DNA from: Sphaerotilus microaerophilus
GTDB lineage: Bacteria; Pseudomonadota; Gammaproteobacteria; Burkholderiales; Burkholderiaceae_C
Length of the DNA stretch: 64,000 nucleotides
NCBI RefSeq assembly: GCF_023734135.1
Contig: NZ_AP025730.1
Span: 2,480,001-2,544,000 of the forward strand
Direction: 5' to 3'
The position numbers were made by a program, and so were the translations under genes. Positions 11,848 through 19,075 of this stretch are shown piece by piece; positions within the stretch are counted from its first letter, which is position 1; each line of letters begins with the position of its first letter. The notes beneath the pieces were generated by a model that saw only the letters and a list, made by a program, of their open reading frames with translations, did not search any database and had not been told where the DNA came from.

Positions 11848-12828
11848 CTATCTGTCAAGACCCGGGACATCCTTCGGGCGCTTCTTGAAGAGCTGAGGGT
11901 TCTTGGACCGCCAGGTCTTGAGGGAGTCGAGTGGCGTGAGATGGCCCAGGGCGCGCTGAGGGATTCGGCAGTTGTAGACCTTGACATAGTTGAGCAGGGT
12001 CTGCTCCAACTCGGCGGCGCTGTGGAAACGAGTCTGGGCGATGACGTCGGTGATACGACCGTTGAAACGCTCGACGAGCCCGTTGGTCTGAGGGTGGCGT
12101 GGCGGGCACAGGCGATGTTCGATGCCCAGCGCGCGGCAACGCACATCGAAGTGGTGCTTGCCGCTGGGTGTGCGTGCCTTGCGCTGGAAACGGTCAGTGA
12201 AACACGCACCGTTGTCGGTGAGCAGCTTGACGATGCGCATCGGGGCGGCCTCGTGCAGGCGCTTGACGAAGTCCACCGCGCTGGTGGTTTCCATGTCGGG
12301 GTAGATGCGCACGAACACCCAGCGCGTGGCCCGGTCGATGCCCACGTACAGGTAGCGCCGCGCCGCCTCGTCGGGCATCTGCGGCAGGTACTTGATGTCC
12401 ACGTGCACGAAGCCGGGTTCGTAGTCCTTGAAGCGCTTGGGCTGGGTCGCCTCGGCGGGTTCCCCGCTGAGGGCGGCCTGCAACTCGCGCAGGTTGTTCA
12501 CGCCATGGCGGCGCAGGCAGCGGTCCAGCGCCGAGCGAGATGCTTCGGCGTTGACGAATTCCCGGGTGATGACCAGCAGATCGTCCAGGGGCAGCAGCAG
12601 CAGGCGGCGCAGCTCGACGACGATGACCTCCTGCGCAGGCGTGAGCGTGGTGCTGAGCTTGTGGGGTCGGTGACTGCGATCCTCCACGCTGTCACGGCCC
12701 TGCCACTTCGCCGCGGTCGGCTCGGAGATGTTGTACCTGCGCGCCAGTGCCGCAGGACTTTCCTTGGACGCCTGGATCTCTGCTCGTACCCGAGGCGTCG
12801 TACGGGCTTGGGGATGGATGTCGGTCAT
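11848..12828 (-). CDS. IS481-family transposase
   Basis: A 326-residue DDE transposase. The N-terminal helix-turn-helix is ALARRYNISEPTAAKWQGR. The retroviral-integrase-type catalytic core has Asp in FVHVDIKYLP, Asp in KLLTDNGACFTDRF and Glu in TNGLVERFNGRITDVI. The C-terminus ends GHLTPLDSLKTW and a basic tail. The ATG at 12828 was chosen over an upstream open extension because it begins just before the helix-turn-helix region. The stop codon (11848-11850) lies a few bases outside the inferred end of the element, so translation may terminate in flanking DNA. It appears intact. Confidence 0.92.
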   Translation of the reverse strand: MTDIHPQARTTPRVRAEIQASKESPAALARRYNISEPTAAKWQGRDSVEDRSHRPHKLSTTLTPAQEVIVVELRRLLLLPLDDLLVITREFVNAEASRSALDRCLRRHGVNNLRELQAALSGEPAEATQPKRFKDYEPGFVHVDIKYLPQMPDEAARRYLYVGIDRATRWVFVRIYPDMETTSAVDFVKRLHEAAPMRIVKLLTDNGACFTDRFQRKARTPSGKHHFDVRCRALGIEHRLCPPRHPQTNGLVERFNGRITDVIAQTRFHSAAELEQTLLNYVKVYNCRIPQRALGHLTPLDSLKTWRSKNPQLFKKRPKDVPGLDR

Positions 12829-12859
12829 GACACAGGCTTCACTGCAACGTTGCTCAACA
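11853..12859 (-). mobile_element. IS481-family insertion sequence (ends tentative)
   Basis: The extent is inferred from imperfect terminal sequences that both begin TGT: TGTCAAGACCCGGGACATC at 11853 and, on the other strand, TGTTGAGCAACGTTGCAGT ending at 12859. They agree at roughly half of positions. No clear target-site duplication was found. One transposase gene on the minus strand fills the element. It forms the left edge of the lower-GC island. Confidence 0.5.
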
Positions 12860-13219
12860 CATCGCGCATGGCCTCTCTGGCTCGAAGCAGAGGCCAGCTG
12901 CGACGGGGCCAATGATCACATGGGACCCAACAGCTATCGACCCGGAGCCGACGCTCACCCCGCTGTGGTAGCCTACCCGGGAGCGGTCATTCACTCACGC
13001 CAACGGGCTTCCGCAGAACCCGGGGCGATTCACAGTGGCTCGAGCGCAACTTTGTACGGCTTCCGCATCGAACACCCCACGAACATGTGGTTGAACTCCG
13101 GCGCGGTACACGTTCAATTGTTCAACAAAACAGAGCGGGAAATACGCCTAGCCACAGGGGGAGGGCACATGGAAATCGAGTCGCCAAACATGCGGCCGCA
13201 CCGTTCAGAGGCGCGTTGA
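12860..13219 (+). other. Possible 3' end of a truncated upstream cistron of the island operon
   Basis: This 360-base stretch between the IS481 end and the ATPase start has one frame without stops, ending at TGA 13217-13219. That TGA overlaps the ATPase ATG as TGATG, the arrangement expected of coupled cistrons. The last ~70 residues look protein-like (TLYGFRIEHPTNMWLN, then VHVQLFNKTEREIRLA), but I recognise no family. If real, its start was removed by the IS481 insertion. ABC three-component systems normally have further components next to the ATPase, and this could be the remains of one. It may equally be non-coding. Confidence 0.3.
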
Positions 13220-13809
13220 TGCAGTTGCTAGAGCTCATCATCTGGCCTCGCGACCCCGTGCACCGCCTGCGCCGCCTCCGGTTTACCCCTGGAAAGATCA
13301 ATCTGATCGCGGGCGCGCCTAGCACCGGTAAGTCGAGCGTGTGGTCGATCCTAGACTTCTGCCTAGGGAGTTCGGCGCTTCGCGTGCCCGTGGGTGCAAC
13401 GCGCGCACACGCCTCTTGGTTTGGTGCAAGGTTTGTTGGCAATACGAATCAGATGCTGCTTGCGCGGCCCAATCCCGACTTCGCATCTGAGACCGAGGCC
13501 TTCGTGATCGAAGGCCCGGAGCTTGAGCCACCGGACTCGCCGAGCAGCAACTGTGACGTCAAGGCGCTCAAGGCCTTCCTGAATAGTCGATTGACGGCGT
13601 TCCAGATCCCGAAGAAGAAGGGGTGGGGTCGGGTCTCATGCAGGGACGTTACAGCGCTCAACATCCGTGCGCAGTATCTGCTCTCCAACCCGTCGGCCGT
13701 TCTATTCGATGAGCGGAAGACGTCATCGATCCACAAGATCAGAGCGGCGCTGCCTCGTCTTACTCAAGAGGATCGGCCAGCCGAGCTCTCAGCGAATCGC
13801 TCAGCACTA
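13219..13809 (+). pseudogene. DUF3732-type ABC ATPase, 5' half (split by IS630)
   Basis: N-terminal 197 residues of a DUF3732 ATPase, the ATPase component described for ABC three-component conflict systems. The opening MQLLELIIWPRDPVHRLRRL is followed by FTPGKINLIAGAPSTGKSSV, a strand plus Walker A (GAPSTGKS at about residues 33-40), then the family-typical ILDFCLGSS. The frame is broken at 13808-13809 by an IS630 element inserted at TA. The unspliced frame stops six bases into the element. The other half is at 14976-15941. The joined protein would be about 518 residues, on the short side of my expectation for the family. Lower GC than the surrounding chromosome. Confidence 0.75.
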
Positions 13810-14973
13810 GTGTAGTGTTTGATTGTTGAAGCAACTTAATTGAACAACACGACTCCAATGGTCTACTACGGACAGAGTTGGAGCCAGGAAGTGCGAGTTG
13901 CCCCTGCGATCGAGTTGAGTCAAGAGGAGGAGGCTGAGTTGATCCGGCTGGCGCATTCGAAGGCGACCAGCGTTCGACTGGCCGAGCGTGCGCGCATTGT
14001 TTTGCTGGCCGCGCAAGGCCTGCAGAACCTGCAGATCGCCCAGGAGCTGGGCATCGACCGGATCACGGCGGGTCGCTGGCGCCAGCGCTACATCAAGTCC
14101 GGACTGGCGGGCATCGAGCGGGACCTGCCGCGCGGGGCACCGCCGGTCAAGGTGGACGTGGCCAAGCTGGTGGAGCTGACCACGCAAAGCCAGCCCGAGG
14201 CCGCCACGCACTGGAGCACGCGCAAGATGGCTGCGGTGCTGCAGGTCAGCCCCAGCACGGTGATGCGTCACTGGCAGGCCAATGGGCTCAAGCCGCACCT
14301 GGTGCGTGGCTTCAAGGTCTCGCGCGACCCGAAGTTCGTCGAGAAGCTCGAAGACATCGTGGGGCTGTACATGTCCCCGCCCGAGCACGCCCTGGTGCTG
14401 TGCTGCGACGAGAAGAGCCAGGTGCAGGCACTGGACCGCACGCAGCCGGGCCTGCCGATGAAGAAGGGTCGTGCGCAGACGATGACGCACGACTACAAGC
14501 GCCACGGCACGACCACGCTGTTCGCTGCGCTCAACGTGCTTGACGGCACGGTCATTGGCCAGTGCCAGCAGCGGCACACGCACGCCGAGTGGTTGAAGTT
14601 CCTGCGCCAGATCGACCGCGAGACGCCCAAGGGCAAGACCCTGCACCTGATTGCCGACAACTATGCCACCCACAAGCACGCGGCGGTGCAGGCGTGGCTG
14701 GCCAAGCACCCCAGGTTCCACATGCACTTCACGCCGACCTCGGCGTCTTGGCTGAACATGGTGGAGCGCTTCTTCCGCGACATCACCACCGAACGCCTGC
14801 GGCGCGGCGTGTTTACCAGCGTGGGCGAGCTGGAGGCGGCGATCAAGGCGTACGTCGCGCATCACAACACCAGTCCCAAGCCGTTCATCTGGACCAAGAG
14901 CGCTCGCGACATCTTGCAGAAGGTCATTCGCGCCAACTCCCGGTTAAGTGGGAAACAGAATGGAACACTGCAC
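13810..14973 (+). mobile_element. IS630-family insertion sequence inside the ABC ATPase gene
   Basis: A 1164-base element flanked by a duplicated TA (13808-13809 and 14974-14975), the signature target of IS630/Tc1-type elements. With the TA included, the terminal sequences are TAGTGTAGTGTTTGATTG and, on the other strand, TAGTGCAGTGTTCCATTC, which agree over most positions. Removing the element and one TA fuses CTA (Leu, 13807-13809) to GCG (14976) and restores the ATPase frame. Confidence 0.88.
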
Positions 14974-14976
14974 TAG
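13858..14976 (+). CDS. IS630-family transposase
   Basis: About 372 residues. An N-terminal helix-turn-helix (LQNLQIAQELGIDRITAGRW) is followed by a second winged-helix segment. The DDE domain has Asp in ALVLCCDEKSQVQALDRTQP, Asp in LHLIADNYATHKH and Glu in SASWLNMVERFFRDITTERL. I chose the ATG at 13858; a TTG 18 bases upstream also fits. The stop codon TAG is formed by the duplicated target TA plus the first host base, so it depends on the insertion site. The protein looks intact. Confidence 0.92.
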   Translation: MVYYGQSWSQEVRVAPAIELSQEEEAELIRLAHSKATSVRLAERARIVLLAAQGLQNLQIAQELGIDRITAGRWRQRYIKSGLAGIERDLPRGAPPVKVDVAKLVELTTQSQPEAATHWSTRKMAAVLQVSPSTVMRHWQANGLKPHLVRGFKVSRDPKFVEKLEDIVGLYMSPPEHALVLCCDEKSQVQALDRTQPGLPMKKGRAQTMTHDYKRHGTTTLFAALNVLDGTVIGQCQQRHTHAEWLKFLRQIDRETPKGKTLHLIADNYATHKHAAVQAWLAKHPRFHMHFTPTSASWLNMVERFFRDITTERLRRGVFTSVGELEAAIKAYVAHHNTSPKPFIWTKSARDILQKVIRANSRLSGKQNGTLH

Positions 14977-15941
14977 CGCAGGCGGAGGATCGGGGACACC
15001 AGGCAAGCAGAGCCTTCGAGCCATTGCGTGATGCAGTCTTGAGAGTCCACGAGAGTGCTCAACGCCTTGACCTCGTGCCCAAGAGGGGCGAAAGCGACAT
15101 GCGGCCGCCGAGCAAGTTTGTTCACTCGGCGATCTTCCAATTGAAGATCGCCCTCAAAGAGAACGAAGCACTCATTAGCCTCATCGAGGCGCAGTCGAGC
15201 GCCTCCGCGCCACTGGAATCAGCGACGACATCGCAGGCGATCGCTGTGGCGAATGTAGATGCTGCTGACTCGGATCCAGCCCGTGATCAGGCTCTGTACG
15301 TCGCAAGGATCTACGTGCTTGGCGCGATGCGTGAATTGATAGGGCCGACAGAGGTTCTCCTGGAGCGACTTACTGAGCTCAAGTTCACGTGGTCGTCGAT
15401 CAACTCCAGGGTCAAGGATCTTGAGAGGAGCGGCGCTGCTGACTACATCGGCTTGTCGGCTGCGATTCAGCGCTATGCCCTGCACATGCAGTTGGACTAC
15501 GCCGACGAAGAAATCGTCTTGGAGGAACGTAGTCTGAACCTGAAGTTCAATTTGCGTAACGGCAAGACGATGTACCTCGCAAACATGGGCGGGGTCCGAA
15601 ACTACGCGGGCTATGCGATTGCGCTGCTGCTGGCGCTGCACGAAGCAATTGATCGACAAGGTGGCCTTGGCGTTGGTCGCTTTCTGTTCATCGATGAGAT
15701 GTCGCAAGCATTTCCTTCAAACGGGGGCACAAGCGATGACTCGGAAGGGTCTCCAATGAGTCGGGCACTGTTCACTCTCAAGGATGCGTGCGACCAGATG
15801 GGGGGGCGCTTTCAGATCATCCTGCTGGAGTCCCTTGCTGGCGCCAGCTCAATCGATCGAGAGACCTTAGACGCGCACCTCGTCGAAGAGTGGCCAGACA
15901 CGGACACGGGTCTCGTCCCGGCGTCTTGGAGTAGCGTATGA
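14976..15941 (+). pseudogene. DUF3732-type ABC ATPase, 3' half (split by IS630)
   Basis: C-terminal 321 residues of the ATPase begun at 13219. After a helical region (ALKENEALISLIEAQS, then YVARIYVLGAMRELIGPTEV), the nucleotide-binding end shows the ABC signature-like MGGVRNYAGYAIALLLAL. Walker B follows as GRFLFIDEMSQAF, then an H-loop-region strand QIILLESLAG. The stop TGA overlaps the ATG of the bL17-like gene as ATGA (15938-15941), implying translational coupling. As it stands the half has no start of its own and is presumably silent or read only from the IS630 side. Confidence 0.75.
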
Positions 15942-16807
15942 GACATCGAAAATCTCGACTGCGCCTAGCTGGTCCGTCCGACCATGCCAGAGCTGTACTT
16001 CGCAACCTTGCGATCTCACTCCTGACTCATGGGCGGATTGAAACGACGGTTAAGCGAGCGAAGGTGCTTCGTCCGTTCATTGAAAAGATCGTCACTCAGA
16101 GTCGGCGATGCGCTTCCGCAGTGGACTACGCCACCCGCGACCACGAGTACAGGATGGTTCGAAGCCAGCTTCATGACAATCATGCGACGGCTATCGCGAC
16201 ACGCGTATGGGGGCCGTACTTCCTGCATCGCCCGGGAGGCTACACGCGCATCATGCGAAATGGCTTTCGGGTTGGCGACAACGCCGAGATGGCCATCATT
16301 GAATTCGTTCTGAGCACGGCGGGCGAGTCACATGCACAGCTCGTAGCGGCTCTATCCGCCTACGCGCCCGGTGGTGCTCGGTTCCTGAATGCTTGGCGAT
16401 TGCTCGCCAAACCGCGAATCGACTTTGAAGTGCGGACTGCAGATCAGAGCGCTGGCCAAGTCCACTTCGCACTCAATGCATCGCTGCAAGGGAAGTTGCC
16501 CGACGTTCGATGGCCCACGATGAACAAGAAGCCAATTCCGATGGAGCTTACGCTGTCCATTTCTGCCCCACGCGTCGGTACCGAGACAAGACTATCGAAT
16601 TCGAGTTTGAAGGATCCAGTCGACCATTCGAAGCGAATCACTTTCCAACTAGTCCCGAATAGGGATGGCCGAGCCTCAACCATTGAAGGATATGTCTCGC
16701 TCGCCAAGGTTGAGCAGCACAAGCGCTACTGCTCGATTGCCGTCGACGGGCCAACCGGAGAGGTCTTTCACGCAACACTAATTGGGGAAGGGAGTGAAGA
16801 TGTCTAG
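15938..16807 (+). CDS. Ribosomal protein bL17-like domain fused to a C-terminal extension (island protein)
   Basis: A 289-residue protein. Residues 1-~120 are a full bL17 (RplQ) domain: MRHRKSRLRL at the start, HARAVLRNLAISLLTHGRIE, TTVKRAKVLRPFIEKIVTQS, then GGYTRIMRNGFRVGDNAEMA and IIEFV. These are the segments that contact 23S rRNA and the exit-tunnel rim in ordinary bL17. Residues ~125-289 form an extra region, predicted beta-rich from alternation (for example MELTLSISAPRVGTETRL and RITFQLVPNRDG), matching no family I recognise. Housekeeping bL17 is about 120-135 residues and sits beside rpoA. This copy instead lies between an ABC ATPase (4-base overlap) and a CHAT protease (8-base overlap) in lower-GC DNA. 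My inference is a ribosome-targeting or ribosome-mimicking component of a conflict system. The gene itself looks intact. Confidence 0.85.
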   Translation: MRHRKSRLRLAGPSDHARAVLRNLAISLLTHGRIETTVKRAKVLRPFIEKIVTQSRRCASAVDYATRDHEYRMVRSQLHDNHATAIATRVWGPYFLHRPGGYTRIMRNGFRVGDNAEMAIIEFVLSTAGESHAQLVAALSAYAPGGARFLNAWRLLAKPRIDFEVRTADQSAGQVHFALNASLQGKLPDVRWPTMNKKPIPMELTLSISAPRVGTETRLSNSSLKDPVDHSKRITFQLVPNRDGRASTIEGYVSLAKVEQHKRYCSIAVDGPTGEVFHATLIGEGSEDV

Positions 16808-17684
16808 CAACTGGACCTACAGGCGCACGATCTACTTGCGATTCCAAAAGGTTGGCGACGAGCTCGTTCTGATTCAACTCGCCGGACCAGGTGGCTACAG
16901 CCAGGACGACGTAGCCCGCTATCGAGTTGCTGATATGGAGGCCTTTCAGCACAGTCTTGCCCACCGCTTGGAGGCCTATCAGCGCAGTCCTGGTGCCGAC
17001 ACTCTGGAGGCTCTTGCGCGGGAGGGACACAGAGCCTACAAGTCTTTTCTTCGAGGCTTTGAGGTTGACGGAGCCAAGAGATGGTGGCGCGATGTTGTCG
17101 CAAAACACAATTCGGTCGCTCCGCCGATCCTCGAAATCACAGTGATCGACGTATTGACGATCCCGTTTGGTCTCTATTACTTCGCTGATCCAGACAACGT
17201 GGAAAATTGGCGCGACTACTCTTCGGTAGTCGATGGGTTCATCGGAGTTCATTTCCCGCTGAACAAGCTCTACCGACGCCGCGCGCGACTGCCTCACTCA
17301 ATCCAAGAGTTGTGCGAAGCCAGTGAATCGCCTCGGATTCTGCATTCGATCGACACAAGGCTACACACAGTCAAGCGCGAAATGGACAATTGGGCGCAGT
17401 TGAAAGGTTCTGTCAACTCCCCACCCACAAAGAAGGAAGTAGTAAAGGGGTGGGTCGACAATGACAGTACGCCGCACCTGGTGCACTGCTCGTGCCACCT
17501 CGGTCAAGACGAGACAGGTCTCAAATACCTCACGTGCGGGAGGAAAGACAAGATCTACGTCGAAGACCTTGACGACGTTCGATTGGAATACCCGCCGTTC
17601 GTATTCCTGAATGCATGCGGTGGCGGTGCTATCGCCGCCGGTGACCGAGATAACTTAGGACTTACGCAGGGTCACTTCAGCTAG
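16800..17684 (+). pseudogene. CHAT-domain (caspase-like) protease, 5' part (interrupted by an IS701-type element)
   Basis: The N-terminal ~220 residues have no domain I recognise. The CHAT clan-CD peptidase domain then begins, with the catalytic His233 in HLVHCSCHLGQD and Cys273 in FVFLNACGGG. After GDRDN (17654) the frame enters the insertion sequence and stops at 17684, giving a 294-residue truncated product that keeps the dyad but lacks the last part of the fold. The C-terminal part lies at 18820-19054. The ATG at 16800 overlaps the bL17-like gene by 8 bases and has AAGGGAG upstream; an in-frame TTG lies at 16782. The joined protein would be 363 residues. CHAT proteases are typical effectors or regulators of bacterial conflict systems. 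Confidence 0.8.
17650..17656. repeat. Target-site duplication, left copy (ATAACTT)
   Basis: ATAACTT directly precedes the AGGACTTACGC terminus of the IS701-type element. The identical seven bases follow the other terminus at 18813-18819. Confidence 0.85.
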
Positions 17685-18812
17685 CGCAATGATTCGCCAT
17701 TTCGACTCAATATGTCAGATGGGTGCCATGCGAATGGTTGGTGACCGAAGTTCCTTCTTGAGGAATTCCGAGAGGATTCCCTTCTTCAGGCTGTAGATGT
17801 TTGTCTTCAGCGCTTTGGCCGTCTCGCAGAGGTGGACCCAGGCCAATATCGCGCAGGCGATGTGATTCTTCTGTGACCGGGCCATTCTGCACTGACATTT
17901 TTCGATGCCAAGAACCTGCTTGATCTCCCTGTGGTACTGCTCAATCTTCCAGCGCACGGCACACATCTCATGCGTATCGTCCGTCGAATCTTGAGATAGG
18001 TCGTTTGTCACAACCCAGTCCGTGCGATTGGTATCAACCACAACCCGGAACAGTTTCAGCTTGATGTCACTGGGAAACTTGAACAGTTTGACGTGTTTGC
18101 CATGCACATGTTCTTGGGCACTCCACTGCAGCGTACTGACCGCCTTGTAGGGCTGCTGGCCTTGGCTGTCGTCAACCTTGCGATTGCTCTTGAGCGGGCA
18201 GTAGAAGTGCTTGCCCGCCCGGTGGATGTGCTTCATCAGATCCATGGTGGCGTACCAGGAGTCCATCAGCACGGTGCGAAAGGGCAGCTTCTTGTGCGCC
18301 ATGGCATTGTCGAACATCTCCTGGACATGATCCAGCTTGGACTTGCCGTCTTCGTCAGGCGCATAGATGCGCCAGTCGATGATCCAGTAGTGGCCGGTCT
18401 TGATGTTCACGTACAGGCAGTTGACCACCCCAATGCCCTTGATCAGGCCGTGGGCGTTGCCGCTGTACTGTTTGCGCACCAGCTCGATTTTGTGCGAGTG
18501 GTTCTTGTCCAGAACGCTGTCATCGAAAACCAGGCAGGCATCGTCGTCAAATTCGATGTTTCGTCGGGCCAGATTCCAGACATCGGCCGGGCTGATATTG
18601 GCAGCCTGCAAGTAGCGATTTATGGCGTCATGAGAAAACCTCTGATGGTGATCCGCAAAATAGGTCTGCGTGTAGTTGATTTGTGTGGATATCAGAAATT
18701 GGCAGTAGTCTCGGCTCGTGGGTTTCATGGTGAATATATTATCACAAATACCACGAAATCGGCGCCGATATATTAAATAATCTAGTTTGATTTAAACGTT
18801 TGCGTAAGTCCT
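17657..18812 (-). mobile_element. IS701/IS4-superfamily insertion sequence inside the CHAT protease gene
   Basis: A 1156-base element with perfect 12-base terminal inverted repeats AGGACTTACGCA / TGCGTAAGTCCT and a 7-base direct repeat ATAACTT on both sides. Excising it with one repeat copy joins AAC TT + T GTG, that is Asn-Phe-Val, and reconnects the two halves of the CHAT domain in frame. Its GC content is low even relative to the island. One transposase gene on the minus strand. Confidence 0.88.
17715..18728 (-). CDS. IS701-family transposase
   Basis: A 337-residue DDE transposase of the IS4 superfamily, IS701-like. The first Asp lies in CLVFDDSVLDKNHSHK, the second in FRTVLMDSWYATMDL. 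The catalytic Glu is in the Y..R...E......K signature, seen as EQYHREIKQVLGIEKCQCR. The length and the Lys-rich C-terminus are as expected. The gene is intact and lies wholly within the inverted repeats at 17657-18812. Confidence 0.88.
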   Translation of the reverse strand: MKPTSRDYCQFLISTQINYTQTYFADHHQRFSHDAINRYLQAANISPADVWNLARRNIEFDDDACLVFDDSVLDKNHSHKIELVRKQYSGNAHGLIKGIGVVNCLYVNIKTGHYWIIDWRIYAPDEDGKSKLDHVQEMFDNAMAHKKLPFRTVLMDSWYATMDLMKHIHRAGKHFYCPLKSNRKVDDSQGQQPYKAVSTLQWSAQEHVHGKHVKLFKFPSDIKLKLFRVVVDTNRTDWVVTNDLSQDSTDDTHEMCAVRWKIEQYHREIKQVLGIEKCQCRMARSQKNHIACAILAWVHLCETAKALKTNIYSLKKGILSEFLKKELRSPTIRMAPI

Positions 18813-18819
18813 ATAACTT
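18813..18819. repeat. Target-site duplication, right copy (ATAACTT)
   Basis: Second copy of ATAACTT, immediately after the TGCGTAAGTCCT terminus. Same seven bases as 17650-17656. Confidence 0.85.
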
Positions 18820-19054
18820 TGTGTTCGCGCTGTTTCCTCGAGTGGCCTCCGGCTTCGTGGCAACGACCTGCCAAGTTTCGGATGGGCTTGCGGCTGATGT
18901 GGCGCAATACTTCTATAGATATCTGGCTGGAGGGGCAAGCGTGCTCGAAGCACTCCATCAATCGATCCAACGCGTGGTCTACGAGAAGCAGAACATCGGC
19001 GCACTGGCATATGCGCTTTGGGAAGCTTATTCGGACCTGCGCCTGCGTGCATAA
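18820..19054 (+). pseudogene. CHAT-domain protease, 3' part
   Basis: C-terminal ~78 residues of the protease begun at 16800. RVASGFVATTCQVSDGLAAD is followed by QYFYRYLAGGASVLEALHQS. This matches the end of CHAT domains, where a strand ending in a Trp/Cys-Xaa-Val segment precedes a helix and a G.S..EAL(R/H)Q motif. The stop TAA is 21 bases before the membrane-protein gene. The frame is open leftwards into the insertion sequence only as far as 18800, so it has no natural start. Confidence 0.78.
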
Positions 19055-19075
19055 GCAGCCAACATAGGCAACACA

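Noticed and set aside
12728..12859. Extending the frame that ends at 13219 leftwards into the IS481 element as one protein
   Set aside because: That part is antisense to the transposase; only the portion after 12859 could be original coding sequence.
13087..13218. A longer N-terminus for the DUF3732 ATPase
   Set aside because: The extra 44 residues are basic and low in family resemblance, whereas the family normally begins close to the LIIWPRD strand, and the TGATG overlap supports the start at 13219.
15938..16807. Reading this as the housekeeping rplQ gene
   Set aside because: No rpsK/rpsD/rpoA neighbours, more than twice the normal length, lower GC, and flanked by overlapping ATPase and protease genes.
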